A stretch of 64,000 nt of DNA from Bryoerythrophyllum caledonicum (GCA_963971425.1 OZ020517.1:21834462-21898461); one strand, 5' to 3'; positions 46,231 through 59,046 are shown, counted from the first letter of the stretch. Notes: generated by a model from the sequence alone, not told the origin. Translations and numbers: made by a program.

Positions 46231-48856
46231 GTGCATTCCGGAGGGATACTGTCTCTACGAACTGCAACAACTTTCATGTAAAAGACCATTTTAGATACAT
46301 ATTGTGTAGAATACTTAATAGATTTCAGTGCAAATATGGGCCGGCAGATAAGACAGCTAACGCAAAGACGGAAGTGGTCAAGATCTTTGCAAGCGCCATT
46401 AACAAGAAGCTCTCTACTAACCAAAAAATAGCCCTAAACCAAAAAGAGAAAGCTACCAAGAAGGCTAAAAAAGAGATTGTAAAGGAAGCATGGAAGATTG
46501 TGTTGCAGGTCCTACATACGGAGACGTTGCAAAATCATCATATCCTACCCAAGTAGGAGCTCCAGAAGGGATCGGAAAGTGACGAAAAGACATTTACTTC
46601 TTCCATATCCATGCAAAGGACTCAAGTGGCAGGTAGAAAAAGACGAGTTGGTCGAGTACAAGCGGGGTTGACGTCAAAACAAGGTTGTCAATGCAACTTT
46701 GTGGCAAAGCAATTGTACATGGACAACTCTCATTGCAAGATTCAATATCATGAAATGGATCATATCAACAAGGAAGGACAACTCTGTCATCATAAGTCTT
46801 TCATTGGCTTTAGATACTCTTTAGGAGCTAGGTTGTCATGGCTCACAAAGGAGTAGATTTGATCCAAATTAGCTTTAGGATTTAGTCCGACTGAAATTAT
46901 GGCTGGGCATAAGAGAAAGGTATATGAGTGCGCAAAACAAGGCATACCGTGTACTAAAGATACTTTTATCATGTCAGACGATCTATACAACCTAGGAAGA
47001 AAATAACAGGTTAATTGTGGGAAAAACATGCATGTGATCCATTACGTGTGAGACTATGGAAGGAAGAGAATGCAGATTACCTCTTTTGTTACTAGGAGTT
47101 TGGAAATTTCGACCTAAATGATGAAGTGCCACCGCCGGACAAAGACAAAGCACCATTTTGTATTGCCATCTAAACTCCTTGGCAATTGGATATGATGGTC
47201 AAGTGTGGACATTGACAGCAGGTGTCCATGGACGCCACTTTCGGGACAAATGAACCTAAGGTTTCCATCCTTCCATATGTTTTATCCGACCTAGTTACGT
47301 ACTTTGTTACAATCAACATTGATAATAAATAGGACTTCATTTGTGGATACCATGTTCTTTGCGGTTGTCCTAATCTATGATGAGCTCTCCTTTGATATGG
47401 TAGTATCCTTTATACACTATCATGGTCTTCAAGAAATGGGAAAACGGGATTCTAGTTGTTTTATCATCTCAGCAAAATCAAGAGAGAAGGACATATAGGC
47501 TTGGTTGAAGGAGTTTGATATCCATTGCAAAGAAGCCTAAGCCAATTGGACACATGGTAGTATTTTTGTTGACAATGCACAAGCTGAGTTGAACGCTATA
47601 GCGTATGTTTCCACAACTTGGTTCAAATTTAGGACAAGATAGATGTCTAATCTGGAAAGATTAAAATTCTAACGTGGTTGTCCTTGTCTTCTATCTATAG
47701 AAAAGTTTGGCCAAGATTGCCCATTATGCTATGTTCAGGGCATGTACGAAAGGCGTAGAACGAGAATGCTATACAAAAAATCAAAGATGCAAAAGTTAGG
47801 ATACGTGTTCTTCAGACTATGGAAGAAATAATGAATTCTACAGATCTTATTCAAGGACTACTAGCTATAATATTGGTAGAGTAGAAAAATTTAAGCGCAA
47901 CGAGAAAAATTTCCTGATGCCAAGGACTTTGTTACCTACTTTTTAGAGACCTAGAGTGGAAAAACTGCTACGTGGGTGACGGATAATCAAAATTTCCCTC
48001 ATTCAGGTCAAAAAACCAATGCGTAGTAGAATCTTATCACGCTAATCTGAAATCTATATTGACGCAAACAAGACAAAATTTTAATGGTAGAAGAATAGAT
48101 TGGTTGATTTATCACTTGGTCGGTGATGTTTTGTTGCATTACTGGTATGGTGTCCAATGCAAACTTTACGGATTTGTAAAGAATCAGAAGGCGGAAGGAA
48201 TTGTTGCAAGAGCTGACTTATGAGTCAAAGAAATGTCTGATACTTATGTTGCCATGTACCATGAGGGGATGGACATTGCATTGGTTGTTTCCGTTAACAA
48301 CTATCCCACTATATGGACTATGACGTGTCCTAGTTCTATTTGGGCGCAATGCAATTGCCCTATTGGATCTCAAGGTAATATCTGCAAGCACTCAATGAAG
48401 GTATTCAAGATGCTACATCCAAAGTTTCAAGATGCAGCAATCATTAGACACGTTGGTACTTTGAAAGACACCATTGAAGCAGGATACAACAACTCAAGCC
48501 TTGACGCATTTTACATTGCAAGACTTGTGAATGATGAAGACAAATTCAAAGAAGATACAAGGAACTGTGATGGTGAGTCAACAAACTCAAGCGCGGAAGC
48601 GCAATATAAGGCGCTATTCGAGGAACTTCATGAGATTGAGGTAATGGTGGTAGGAGGTAGGTCTTTGACATCTTTTGCTTATGCACAGATTCAATATTGC
48701 AAAGGCAAATTATATAATAGGCAGCTAAAAGGAAGGGTTGGTCTATTGCATCCTATATCGCAACCTCAATTTGTATGTGGCGATTGTGATAATAGGACAA
48801 AATGCCATAAAGGTTTTCTGGAGCGGAGAGGTAAGCGTAGACAAACAGAACAATAA
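46230..48856 (+). pseudogene. MULE-type transposase relic with SWIM zinc finger
   Basis: The N-terminal segment 46611-46860 has GCQCNFVAKQLYMD and YHEMDHINKEGQLCHH, a Cys/His DNA-binding region of the kind found in plant MULE/SWIM proteins. The transposase core around 47165-47660 shows TPWQLDMMVKCG, then SMDATFGTNEPK (first catalytic Asp) and FVDNAQAELNA (second catalytic Asp). The last frame, 48233-48856, has a SWIM finger, CNCPIGSQGNICKHS (C-x-C-x9-C-x-H). Stops and frameshifts break every section, so it cannot make transposase. Terminal inverted repeats were not identified. The segment 46230-46556 (Lys-rich) may be unrelated flanking DNA. Confidence 0.75.
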
Positions 48857-49291
48857 TATGTCAATGAGATAGGACAGGACAGGATAGAACATGACAAGAG
48901 AGAATAGGACAAGACAGGATTGCACTGCATAGGGCATGATATGACAAACGATGTTGTACACCGTAAAACTTAATACATTATGTGTGTTTCAAACTTCTTT
49001 GAAAATGTGTAACAAATATTTATTGTATTAGATATCATTTATAAAATTGTAATCTAAAGCCTTAGAAAAAGCAGAACACAGAACACAGGAGAGGAATACT
49101 CTATGAAGTTGAACTTGATTATCTTTTGAGGCATACTTCTAGTATCAATTGAAGACAACATATCAAGAAAAAAATCACTTCATATCCATCACCAATATAC
49201 AAAAATGTAATATAGGACGTTACAGAGTAGAAGACGCCAAGTGTTGTAGGACGCTACGTATTGTATGACTGAAATACAAAACTAGAGGACA

Positions 49292-50025
49292 CTAATCATG
49301 ACGTCCTAATTCAACTACGGACTTCGTACCCTCCGCCGCGTCATCAGAGTCAATAGACGAGCTATAAGGATTCTTCTCACGTCCTGCTTGCTGCAAAGTG
49401 CCCTCTAAGGCGTCTGCAGTGCACAGGATCTGTGATGGACCAAAATGCCCTAAGTCCAACCTTGATGAATCTGCTAATGTGGAAGGATCACTGTCTTCCT
49501 CAACTGACGTCTTTGGAGTTGCCGGATCTCCAAGACACTCTGATGCGTCATACTCTTCATTTTCAGTTGCCGCCTTCCGTTGTAATTCCTGCCTACAAAA
49601 CTTTTAGGATTGAACTCTCATGTCTTTCGCATCCAAAGTGATATCCTCAAAGATATAAGATGCATGTGTAAGCACATCAACAAGGGCAAACGCACATCCC
49701 ATATCCAAGGACTCACGAAGCACCATGACATGCCAAAATGAGTCCAAAGTTGCATCTTGTTGCTCCTTAGCTCTGCTTAGCCAAAGAATGCGTAGGTCTT
49801 CATGCTTTCCGAAAGCAAGCATGTCCTTTGCAACTCGGAAGAAACACTCTCATCTAGGCAGCGGGTTGTTCTTGCATTGTCTTCCAATCTTTGACAGGCC
49901 CTTCCAGGATAGAACAATAGAAGAAGAACTTCGGTCCTTGAAAGGGGGTCCAGAGTGAATAAAGTGTCTGTTTGTTCCACCGCTAAATCCATGTCCACCG
50001 GACAAAGATTTAGTAGTATGGAACT
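49292..50025 (-). pseudogene. Unrecognised host-like single-frame coding fragment
   Basis: One minus-strand reading frame is coding-like from about 50025 to a TAG at 49292, broken only by TGA at 49850-49852 and TAA at 49604-49606. It has GGHGFSGGTNRHFIHSGPPF, IVLSWKGLSKIG, then ECFFRVAKDMLAFGKHEDLR, ILWLSRAKEQQDATLDSFWH, HASYIFEDITLDAKD, and an acidic Ser-rich tail (KTSVEEDSDPSTL, SSSIDSDDAAEG). I do not recognise the protein. No introns are apparent over about 730 bp. It lies directly downstream of the minus-strand LINE's 3' end in the same orientation, so it could be a retrocopied or transduced host sequence. Confidence 0.45.
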
Positions 50026-50194
50026 ACTTCCCCCTCTCGAGGGTAGACACTTTGTAACCAGTGACCAATAACCAGAAACCAGTAGCCAATGATCAAGAGT
50101 AGGGAACAGTTAGAGCCACAGGCTCCATTCGAGGGGATGATTTGTAGAGGTTGGATGTGTGTTTTTAAGGAGTTTTAGGAGGTATCATGTAAGT

Positions 50195-50686
50195 CTATGT
50201 GGGGTTGGTTGTTTTTGAGTTTACGTTTGTGTAGAAGTATGGACATCGCATGTTGGATAGCGATGGTATTAATTTCAGTGAAAGTCTTTTTAATTGGATT
50301 AATGGAGATGTTAAATGTTTTTTGAGACTTTTCATAGAGGGGATAAAGGTAGTAGCTCTAGCTCCAGTGGTAATGACAATAAGAGGGTCGACTTTCCATC
50401 CAAGAGCTCTAATGTCATTAATAAGTGGTTGATATTTATTAATTTTGTTTTCGATTGTTTCTGGAGAAAATTTGTGATTACAATATTTGAATTCAATGAA
50501 TTGGATAGTAAGATTTGTATGAATGTGTTCCGATGGGGGGTCTTTATATGGCAATCCTTTAACGCATAGTATATATGGTTTGAATCTGGCATTACAATGA
50601 CATCTTTGGTTTCCACATGTGCATGGAAGTAGCCATGGAGGGACCGTGTTTTCTTGTGGGTTGTTGTTGAAGATTCCGGCGTTCAT
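50195..50686 (-). pseudogene. LINE C-terminal nuclease-like domain
   Basis: 163 codons that continue the LINE ORF2. They contain a Cys/His cluster (LPCTCGNQRCHC), then RFKPYIL and, about 30 residues on, QFIEFKYC, followed by ETIENKINKYQPLINDIRALGW and DPLIVITTGARATT. The pattern (K)P-D/Y ... E-x-K resembles the PD-(D/E)XK fold of restriction-like endonucleases, with the first Asp replaced by Tyr in this copy. The C-terminal end is frameshifted. Assignment to the restriction-like endonuclease is an inference from motif order. Confidence 0.55.
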
Positions 50687-50737
50687 AAGTATGAAGCATT
50701 GCGATTTATTAGAGGATATGATTAGTTTTCGAATTTC

Positions 50738-52420
50738 CTACACTGCTTTATTGTGCATTTTGACAATTAGGGAGTGTATGTGATGGTTTTGGCATTTGAA
50801 GAGTACGTGTAGCCATGTGTCTGGGTCTGTGGTGGTGAATATTAGGCATGTTATGGATGAAAATCTTTCTATTCCAGAGAAGAGTTGTTTGCGGGCACTT
50901 CCCATAGATTGTCCAGTACGGAATTTGACGAGGCATGTTTTTTGTGAGTCTGTAATTGTGGGATTTTTCCAAAAATTTGCAGAGAGTTCATTATCAATGT
51001 TGTTGTTACCAATCCATTTCTCTATGTTTGGAAAATTTTCCGAGATTAAGTCTAGGTTGTTGGTTAGCTCTTGTTTTTTAAGATATTTATCTAGAAATCT
51101 GATGGGGCCTTTGTCCGAGGTGTCTTCCAGAGAGGACCAACTTTCTCTTTGGAAGTAGTATGGAGTAGCGTGGGCATGTTTGTGTAGGTGTTTGGCATCT
51201 CTATGGGATTTACCTAATCCTTCGTTAGCTAGTTTATCCGCTTGTTCGTTTCCTTCTATATTGACATGTGCTCTAACTTTGTGGAGGGTTGAAATTTGAG
51301 TACGATGTTGTAGCATTTGGACCATAGATGTTAGTATGGCTTGGTCTGGGTGGCTATTGTGGAGGGTAGGGTGTGTTATTTGTGTGTTTAGTAGATACAA
51401 GACGTTTATGCAATCTGTAAAGATGTGTGCGGGTTCATTAGCGTATTGTATGGAGATAAGTTTTAGGGCTTTGTGGAGGGCCATCATCTCTGCTCTAAGG
51501 ATATTTTGGAGTCCATGGAGTCTTTTGGTTATTTTTATTTTTTTGGTGAAGTTATATATACCATATCCTGCTTTTTCTTTATGCCATTGCCCGGGGCTAG
51601 CTTCTACAGGTTCTTTGAAGGAACCATCTGTGTAGTAACTATATGCACATTCAAATTTTAGGGGGTTGATATCATTATATGTAGGGAGGGGAGGTGGAGT
51701 AGTGAGGTGGATTGGTGTTGTGTGTACATATTTAAGTTGGGACCATTTTTTGTTGCGATTTACTGGGGTATGGGAAGGTGTGGGTGGGGCTATTTTTGTG
51801 TATAATTGGTGTATGTTGAGTTTATTTGTTATATTAGTAAATGTAGCAAGTTTTTCCATGCTACCGACATTTTTATCTTGGTGGTATATGCATAATATTT
51901 GTATGGTGGATGGCTCGAGTCTAGGTTTGCTTTTTAGTTCGGGTGGAATAGTTGGTTCTTCACATGGCACCGAATTTGCTTCAAATAGCGCAATGATGTG
52001 GGAATCTAGGAATGGTCCTAAGTGGGGGTTAAGGTTTTGGTACCAATTATTATTCGGAGTTATAATGAGGGCGGAAGTATTTATTGGATCATTTTTGGCC
52101 GCTAGTCTTGCCCAATGTATTGCTTGTTGTATATCTTCTATATTGTGGGGGTGCACAATACCATTTCCAATCCATTTGTGGTCAAAGGCATTTTCTAGTG
52201 AGCCAAAAAATTTATCTCTTTCAAATGGTGAATGGAACGTAGTGAGTTGTATGGAACATGTGATAGGGGATGAGAAGTACAAGTGTTGGATGTTGAAGGA
52301 TGAGATTAGTGACTTTAGAATGGGCATGGGTAGTGTGTATTGTCTGTATTTGAGGGGGTCATTTTTTGGGATGCGATATTTATATCTTTGGTATAGCCAA
52401 ACTATTTCGATTTCGAACAA
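50738..52420 (-). pseudogene. LINE RNase H and C-terminal zinc-finger region
   Basis: 560-codon frame. RNase H occupies about residues 260-390: YYTDGSFKEP (Asp), LRAEMMALHKAL (Glu), IFTDCINVLYLL (Asp), then HTLHKVRAHVNIEGNEQADKLANEG with the final His and Asp, so all catalytic positions are kept. The C-terminus holds TCLIFTTTDPDTWLHVLFKC followed by KMHNKAV, which looks like the C-x2-C...H-x4-C finger with a following R-x-HN-type motif of restriction-like endonucleases of R2-type elements; the first Cys pair is partly altered. It ends at a TAG after NKAV where the frame clearly continues (EIRKLI). Confidence 0.8.
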
Positions 52421-53380
52421 TTGGATTGTTGGTTCTATGTTTGTGGGGGTTTATAGTTTATTATGATATTGGTTCCATAGCCATTGGAGTCTAGTGACAG
52501 GGATAGTAATTAAATGTCTTCCATTGTCTTCATATATATGTGCATGATCATCGTTAAAACTGATGGTATTTTTTGATGTGAGAATATCTTTTTCGGGATT
52601 GCATTCGGTTGTGTGGATGTTGAGGAGGGGAATGATTATGGGTGGGGTAACAGATCTTGAGTCACAAAGTTGCTCTTGAAGGTGGTGTGTTTGTATGATT
52701 TTTAAGTAGAATTTGTTTTGTGTGTTTTGGTATTATTGTGTTAATTTTGAGGAGTTATGTGTGGAGGTGTTATGATCATGCCATGGGAAGAGGTTCCTTT
52801 GGGGTAACCACTTGTTGTATGTATTGTTGTTGTGTTGCCATTGACATAGATATTTGGTATCATTTTATTTTATTTTGTTGGAGTCAATGTGTTTTCTGTG
52901 TTTATGGTCGATAATAAGATTTATGGGATATGTGGACGGTTTTTTAGGAGTGTGTAGAGGGGGGAGGGCGGGATGGATGTGGCAGGTTGAGGGGGGGTGA
53001 ATTGGTGGGGTGTTGTTTCTGAGATGGGTATTATTGTTGGGGGTAACATATGCGTCTTTTAGGATGTAGAGATTTGGATGTACAAGGCATGGTGAGGCGC
53101 AAGTATTGGAGCATGGGGGTATCAAAATAGTTATTGGGCAATATTAAGAGCGCTTTTTATTAGTTTGGATGGTGTAGTATGAAATGTCTTGAAGTCATTG
53201 TGGTTCAAAATGTGTTCCATTTGGTAATGTAATTTGTTTTAAGTTGGTAATATTTTCTGTCAAAAGTTTTTGTAAGAGTTTTTGGGAGAGGTGTTGGTTA
53301 ATTCTTGTGTCATTTTGGGTTTCTTGTAGCCATATTTGTTCCAAAGGTGAGGGTTCTAATGAGAAGTCCGTGATTGTGCT

Positions 53381-54894
53381 TTAGGGGTTAATTTTTGCTT
53401 CATTTTTTAGTAGAAAAAATGTCTGTGTGATTGGTGATCTAATGCAATCCGCTTTGTTTATTCTAGGTATGTTTTTAGCACCACCATATTTGGCAAGGAT
53501 AGAGTGGGTGAGCCCTTTGTAAATCTTTCCAAATCTTCCTTTGTCGTTGAGTGCATTTTGAAGTTGTTCTCCAATACATGGAAGGTAAGCATTTTTAAGG
53601 GAAAAAGCTTCTAATCCAAATAAATTTTTTGGGAGTTGGGTTATGATATTTGACATGCATTTAGGAAGACCACAAATGGATTTTTGTATGGCTATGATTT
53701 TTTTGTCTAGTTTTTTGATAGCAGGCATAGAATATAGAACTGCATAGAAACTGTATGGTAGTCTGGGTCTAAGTACTGTGTCTACCAAAAAAAATTTGGT
53801 TTCATAGTGGTTGGGCATGTTATTAGTTCTTTGAATTGTTTGGTAAGTTTAGTAGTAGTGGTGTGAATTTGTATCTTCCATTTTAGTGAGGGGACAAGAT
53901 TTGTGCCTAGATACACATAAGATTCATTTTGATGTAGTATGGGTATGGGTTAGTTGCGGTAGTTTATGTTGGCGGTTTGCATGAGTGCTTTGAATGCAGT
54001 TGGGTTCAGTTTGGATTTGTTCGGACAACCCATGGTGGCACATTTTTGGGTGCCAACGTCCATCCCGGACCAATTGCAAAATTTGTCTATTTTATTTAGT
54101 TGGATTTGTAATGATTTAAATTTGCCGGCAATAGTAGCGAGGTCATCTGCGTACGCGGCCGAGTTTCTGGTAACTTGTGATGTTCCAAAGGTGTACTTGT
54201 TATTTTCCCTTTGCATCCATCTTAGTAGTGGTTCTAAGAAAATGATGAATAGATATGGGCTTAGGGTGTCACCTTGTACGGTTCCTCGTTGGATGGGGAC
54301 GGTGTAGGTTGTTCCGAAATGTTCTCCAACATATGAGGTGGAGGAGTTAGAATATATGTTTCCAACTAGTGCGACTGCATCCATGGGGTATCCGAGGTCG
54401 GACATAATTGCTAATAATCTTGCGGGGTCGATAGATCCAAATGCATTTTTGAAATCAATATATAATATATATATATCTTGGTTTGTCAATCGTGCATCTT
54501 CAAGTGCGGCTATTATGGTTTGTAGTTGTCTAGCGGTACTTCTTTCCACATGAAAGCCTTCTTGGTTGTCGTGTAGGATTTGATGTTTTTTTCCATACGA
54601 GGATAATATGGATGTGAATGTACTTGTAAAGAGTTTATTGATAGTGTTGGCTAAGGCAATTGGTCTATGGTTGGGAAGCATTGAGAGGTCACCTTTTTAA
54701 TAAAGTAATATTGTAGAACTAGTTTTCCATGATGAGGGGATTTGTTTTTTTTTTTGGTAGCAGTGAGAGAAGAATTGCAAGAGAAGTTCGTGGAATTTCG
54801 GGGGCATTAGTTTTAATATGGAGGTTGGAATTCGGTCTGATTTGGGGGCTTTATTGTTTCCTAAATTTTTAGGCATGTATCGTTTGTGGCACAA
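53381..54894 (-). pseudogene. LINE reverse transcriptase
   Basis: 54894-54697 starts with NLGNNKAPKSDRIPTSILK. 54681-53950 carries LPNHRPIALANTINKL, QEGFHVERSTARQLQ, YIDFKNAFGSIDP, IQRGTVQGDTLSPYLF and the active site AYADDLATIAG (about 54145-54160), then MGCPNKSK. 53818-53381 continues into the thumb (LRPRLPYSFYA, GLPKCMSNI). This is a non-LTR-type RT with the expected order. A TAA and a shift separate the parts. Confidence 0.9.
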
Positions 54895-56899
54895 TTGAAG
54901 TAGCTGTGTAGTTGGATTTGTGGTTCACCACGTTTATCTATAGTGAAGCCATCAAGGTCATACCATGGGTATTGTCTTACTGCACATGTATATGTATATG
55001 GGTGGTATGATAAATAGTTGCATGTAGGTACGGTGGGTCTATTGTTTTTTGTTTGTTGGTTATAAATTTCATTGGCAATATCTTTGGAGCTCGTTAAGAT
55101 GTTATACTGATTAGTGATACAATCCAGTGGTGGGGATTCATTGTTTTTGAAGACTCTTCTATAGTTTTTCTTTGGACTAGTTTCAAATAATTGTCTGTAT
55201 TTAGAGATGGCTTTTTTGATATTTTCTTTGGTATATTTGGTAGTTATTTTTTTGGCTTGTCTGTTTGCCTCTTTTGTGATTAATGCAATATCATGTAACC
55301 ATTCATCTGGTGATGTGTGGGGGGGGGGTGGTGGTGGCGAGATTTGGGTATGTTGGAGGGATTATACTTCTCGGCAAATAAGGTGGGTAAACCATTGTGG
55401 GTAAACCATTGTGGGTTATTTTTTACATTTCTAATTGTTTTCCTAATGGTATGGTAGGTATTTAAGTGTTGTTTCCATTTTCTTGAGAGTTTTCGTGGTA
55501 AGTAGCCTCCTTGTTTGGATGTTCTGATTATTAGTTGAGGTATAGGTGGGGCTTTATATGTTTTCTCTAAGGTGTTAGAGATGTTATTTATTATAGTATC
55601 TAGGGAGTTGCAGGTTTCCAGCCATTGATTTTGAGAGGGTTGGTTGTTGTTTTTTAGATAGTTAATAAGGAAGTCAATTTGTGTAGAGTTTTCTTCAAAA
55701 AATATTGTGTTGAAATCTTGTGCATTGGTTATTGGGATGGGATTAAGTATTTGAACACTATCGTTGTTTGGTGTTACGGGTGCTCTACTAATAAATGTGT
55801 TTTGTGGATTGAATTCTCAAGTCACATGGACACTGGGGTTTTCATTTTTTTTTGTTGGAAGGAGAAATGAGGAACGAGTGAGCTCCAAAATTGTTGGTGA
55901 GGGGAGGAGGACTTAGGCTCAGATCTAACACCCACGAGCAGTAAGATATGGCTGGACTTGCTGAAGAGCCCTCGTTTGCTGTAGATCTGAGACCAGAGGA
56001 GATTTTCGGAAGCAGACTATGTGTTGGGAAGTGCTCTAGATCTAGATCCAATCAGCTCGTGGGGAAACGTGGTAGTGCACTAGATCTATGCGTTGAGAGA
56101 TCTGAAAGCGAGCATACTGCTATGGTGATGCATAGGACTGAAAGCGAGCGTGTGTTGGCGTATAGCAGAGATGGAGCAACATTGTGTTGGTGCATAGTCT
56201 GAGAGCACTAGACACGTAGTATAGCGAGATCTGACTTAGATCTAGACCATGGAAACAAGATCTGCAATCTCTCGCTATGCCCTCCTATCCCCGATCCAGC
56301 CCCCAAGCCATCCAACATTGCGAAGACGATCAGCACAAGCTCGTACCACAGCAACAGCCATCCTCCAAGCTCAGATACGTTCTACACTCTACACTATGCT
56401 TGCTTATTGTCTATTTTGTTGAACATCTACCCCCTCCCTCACACTTGCAACACGCACAGTAGTATCACATCACATAGATTGCAACAGGATGACCTAGACG
56501 TTAGAAAATAGTCAAAAAAATCATGTGTTAGAGCCCATAGGCCAATCACTCACCTTTCACACACTACCCTCTCTCATCACAAAAACACCACACATAGTAT
56601 TACTCCATCACACACACATAGAAAAGGTCAATCATCACTCACTTCTCAAGCACAGATACGTTGCTCTGCGGCTAGCAAACTAACCTCGAAAAGCAACATC
56701 CTAGCAAAAATAGGAAACAAGCTTCAGTCAGCTTCACCAAACCAACAAGAAGGGCCTCAGCAAAGAGCAACAATTTGCAATCTAAGAAGAAACCTTCAGC
56801 TAACTTCATCAACCCAACAAGACGAGCTCCAACAGAGAGGAGCGATCTGTAACAACAAACAAGACGAAAATCAGAACAAGGCACAACACAGGCGAGACA

Positions 56900-58110
56900 A
56901 GAACAACCAAGTCACATCATCCAACCACGCAACAACAAGCAAAGGAGAGCTCATCCCCCATACAAGCCGCAGCTGCGGCATTCAAGCCCCACCACAAGAA
57001 GCCGAAGAAAACATGCCACATCTCACCCAAACCTTTCCTTTGCCTCATTTTTGCTACACTCTTCATTTTCGCATTTCTTTCTTTTGCTATGTAACAATAT
57101 ATCACTGCCCAATTCCAGATCACAGGAGGAAAAAAAAATCTAAAAACCCTGACTTATAGCTGCAGGCCAACAAACTATACAAGCGCAACAGAAACGCTAC
57201 TCAAAGACAACCATCTCACCCAGCGTGTCACCTCAAACAACACAACACCGTACGACACATCAAACAAGAATAAGCAGCACAGAGGACAAATAGAAGAACA
57301 TCAACGACTCAGCATACAAGAAAAACAAGACGACCCTACCTCAACACAGCGGGATAAGAAGTACTCAACAACAAACGCCGAGGAGCTGAACCCGCACACA
57401 AGTCACAACCAAGGCATTCAAATCTCGCAGCGAGCAGTCAAATCAAACAGGCTACATCTCACCTCAACTCCTCCTTTATTGTGCTATCCATACATTCTTT
57501 GTTTCTACGCTCCTTGTTATTACTATATAGTAGTATATCATCACCTAATACTAGACCCTAAGCAACCAAAAATCAAAATAAAAAAATTCTAACCTACAGA
57601 TATAGGCAATCACACTACACAAGCGCAACAAGGACGCTGCTTGAGGGCAACTATCCCCTCCAACGTGCCACATCAAGTAACACCACACCATACGACACCA
57701 CAACATTCGACACAACATACGACACCCAAAACGAGAACAAGCAGCACAGAAGAAAAGACGAAGAATATCAAAGTCCTAACATACAGGAACAAAAAGACAA
57801 TGCTACAACGACACAGAGGGTTCAGATTCATACAGGAGCGCGCAACCCACAAAATCGCCACAACCACGACATCCAAGCATCCCACCGAACAGACAAAACA
57901 AACAGGCCACATCTCACCCCTAATTCTCTTCCTTTACTAAAATATGTCTACAATCTTTGGTTCTGTACTCCTTGCCGCTGTTATGCAGTAGTGAATCATT
58001 TTCTTTGTTTCCACGTTCGTTGTTGTTGCTATATAATAGTGTATTGTCATCTAATACTAGAACCTAAGCAACAAAAAAACATAGAAACCCTGACCTATAG
58101 CTGTAGGAAT
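56900..58110 (+). repeat. Tandem 5' monomers of about 440-500 bp
   Basis: Anchor words recur in the same order: an ATAGCTG/ATAGG box with TACAAGCGCA (57151, 57591, 58092), CCACATCTCACCC-type (57011, 57450, 57908) and a T-rich stretch ending in TATAGTAGTATATCATC-type (57089, 57521, 58030). Two complete units and partial ones at each end are seen. A 304-codon frame at 57991-58905 starts inside this array and is probably fortuitous. Confidence 0.7.
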
Positions 58111-59046
58111 ACACATCATACAAGCGCAGCAGATCAACACTCCAATCAAGAAGTGCAGAAGAAAGACGCCCAAGCAAAGAAGGAGATACCCCAACTCACC
58201 AAATTGAGAAGCCGACCTTATGCTCCAAATCCGACGATCCAAGGCACCAAAGAGAGACATTGTTTGAAGCTGCAAGAAATCAGAAGAATCAGCGCTAACC
58301 CTGCAGGTTGGAAGACAGAACTAGAAGTACAAACCAACCACCACCAACAGCAGGTTTCACTACAACAACCTCCATCGTGTAAGGAAGAGTCACACCCCAA
58401 GCAAGTAGACTCATCCACTCCAGCAGCCAGCGCCAACAAGAGGCAAAGAGCCAGCGACGCACGTTCGCCGCCTGCCGCAGCGCGGCAACACAGAAATAGA
58501 TGGCCGCCCCACCCGCCCACTGCAACAAACAACGCGAAGGGAATTCGTCACAGAGAACGAAGATACCCCCACTCGAAGTCCCCACCCACGCTGCTGCCCG
58601 AAGTCCACTCCCCTCAATGCCGGAGCCGTAACCCCAGAACTGCACAGACGCGGACTCCCAACTCCGTTCCCGACAACACTACCCCAAGAAGCCGCACCCA
58701 CACAAACAACAACATCGTCTCCAACGCCCGAAGCAAAGGTAAGTTCCCTCACGCAATGTATTTTTTGAAGCCCTCTCTAACAAACAACAAGTGGCGCAGA
58801 AAACACCGGACTCTGTGCAGGAAGTACCCTAACCAGACGTCGAAGCTTAACACAAGCACGCCAGCTCTGCCCACTAGGGCAGAGAAAAGGAAAGGCGCCA
58901 CCTAAACGCAAAGAGCCGTTACCAGCACCAGCAGCTGCCGCCTCACTCACTAGGCGACTTACGCAAGGCAACCCAAGCAACTAACAATACAAAGACAGTC
59001 ACTTCAGGTAAAATCCCTAACCCAACCCCCTTGTTTTTTACCTAAC

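Larger units (their letters stand above)
50195..55845 (-). mobile_element. Non-LTR retrotransposon (LINE), 5'-truncated copy
   Basis: The minus-strand order is: end of the APE endonuclease (near 55840), linker with GGYLPRKLSRKWKQHLNTYH, reverse transcriptase (54894-53950), thumb and linker (53818-52450), RNase H and C-terminal zinc region (52420-50738), and C-terminal nuclease-like region (50686-50195). The first about 45 residues match the end of the plus-strand copy's ORF2 (LISR-P, ILNPIP, ENS-QID), so both belong to one family and this copy is truncated inside the endonuclease. Several stops and shifts interrupt it. The coding strand is A/C-rich and G-poor throughout. The 3' end is near 50100-50195; a poly(A) tail and target duplication were not seen. 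Confidence 0.88.

Noticed and set aside
51666-52466. 266-codon plus-strand frame opposite the LINE
   Set aside because: Shadow of the minus-strand RNase H-containing frame, which has full catalytic motifs.
57991-58905. 304-codon plus-strand frame upstream of ORF1
   Set aside because: Starts inside the 5' monomer array, is basic and Pro-rich, and has no recognisable motif. Treated as leader DNA.
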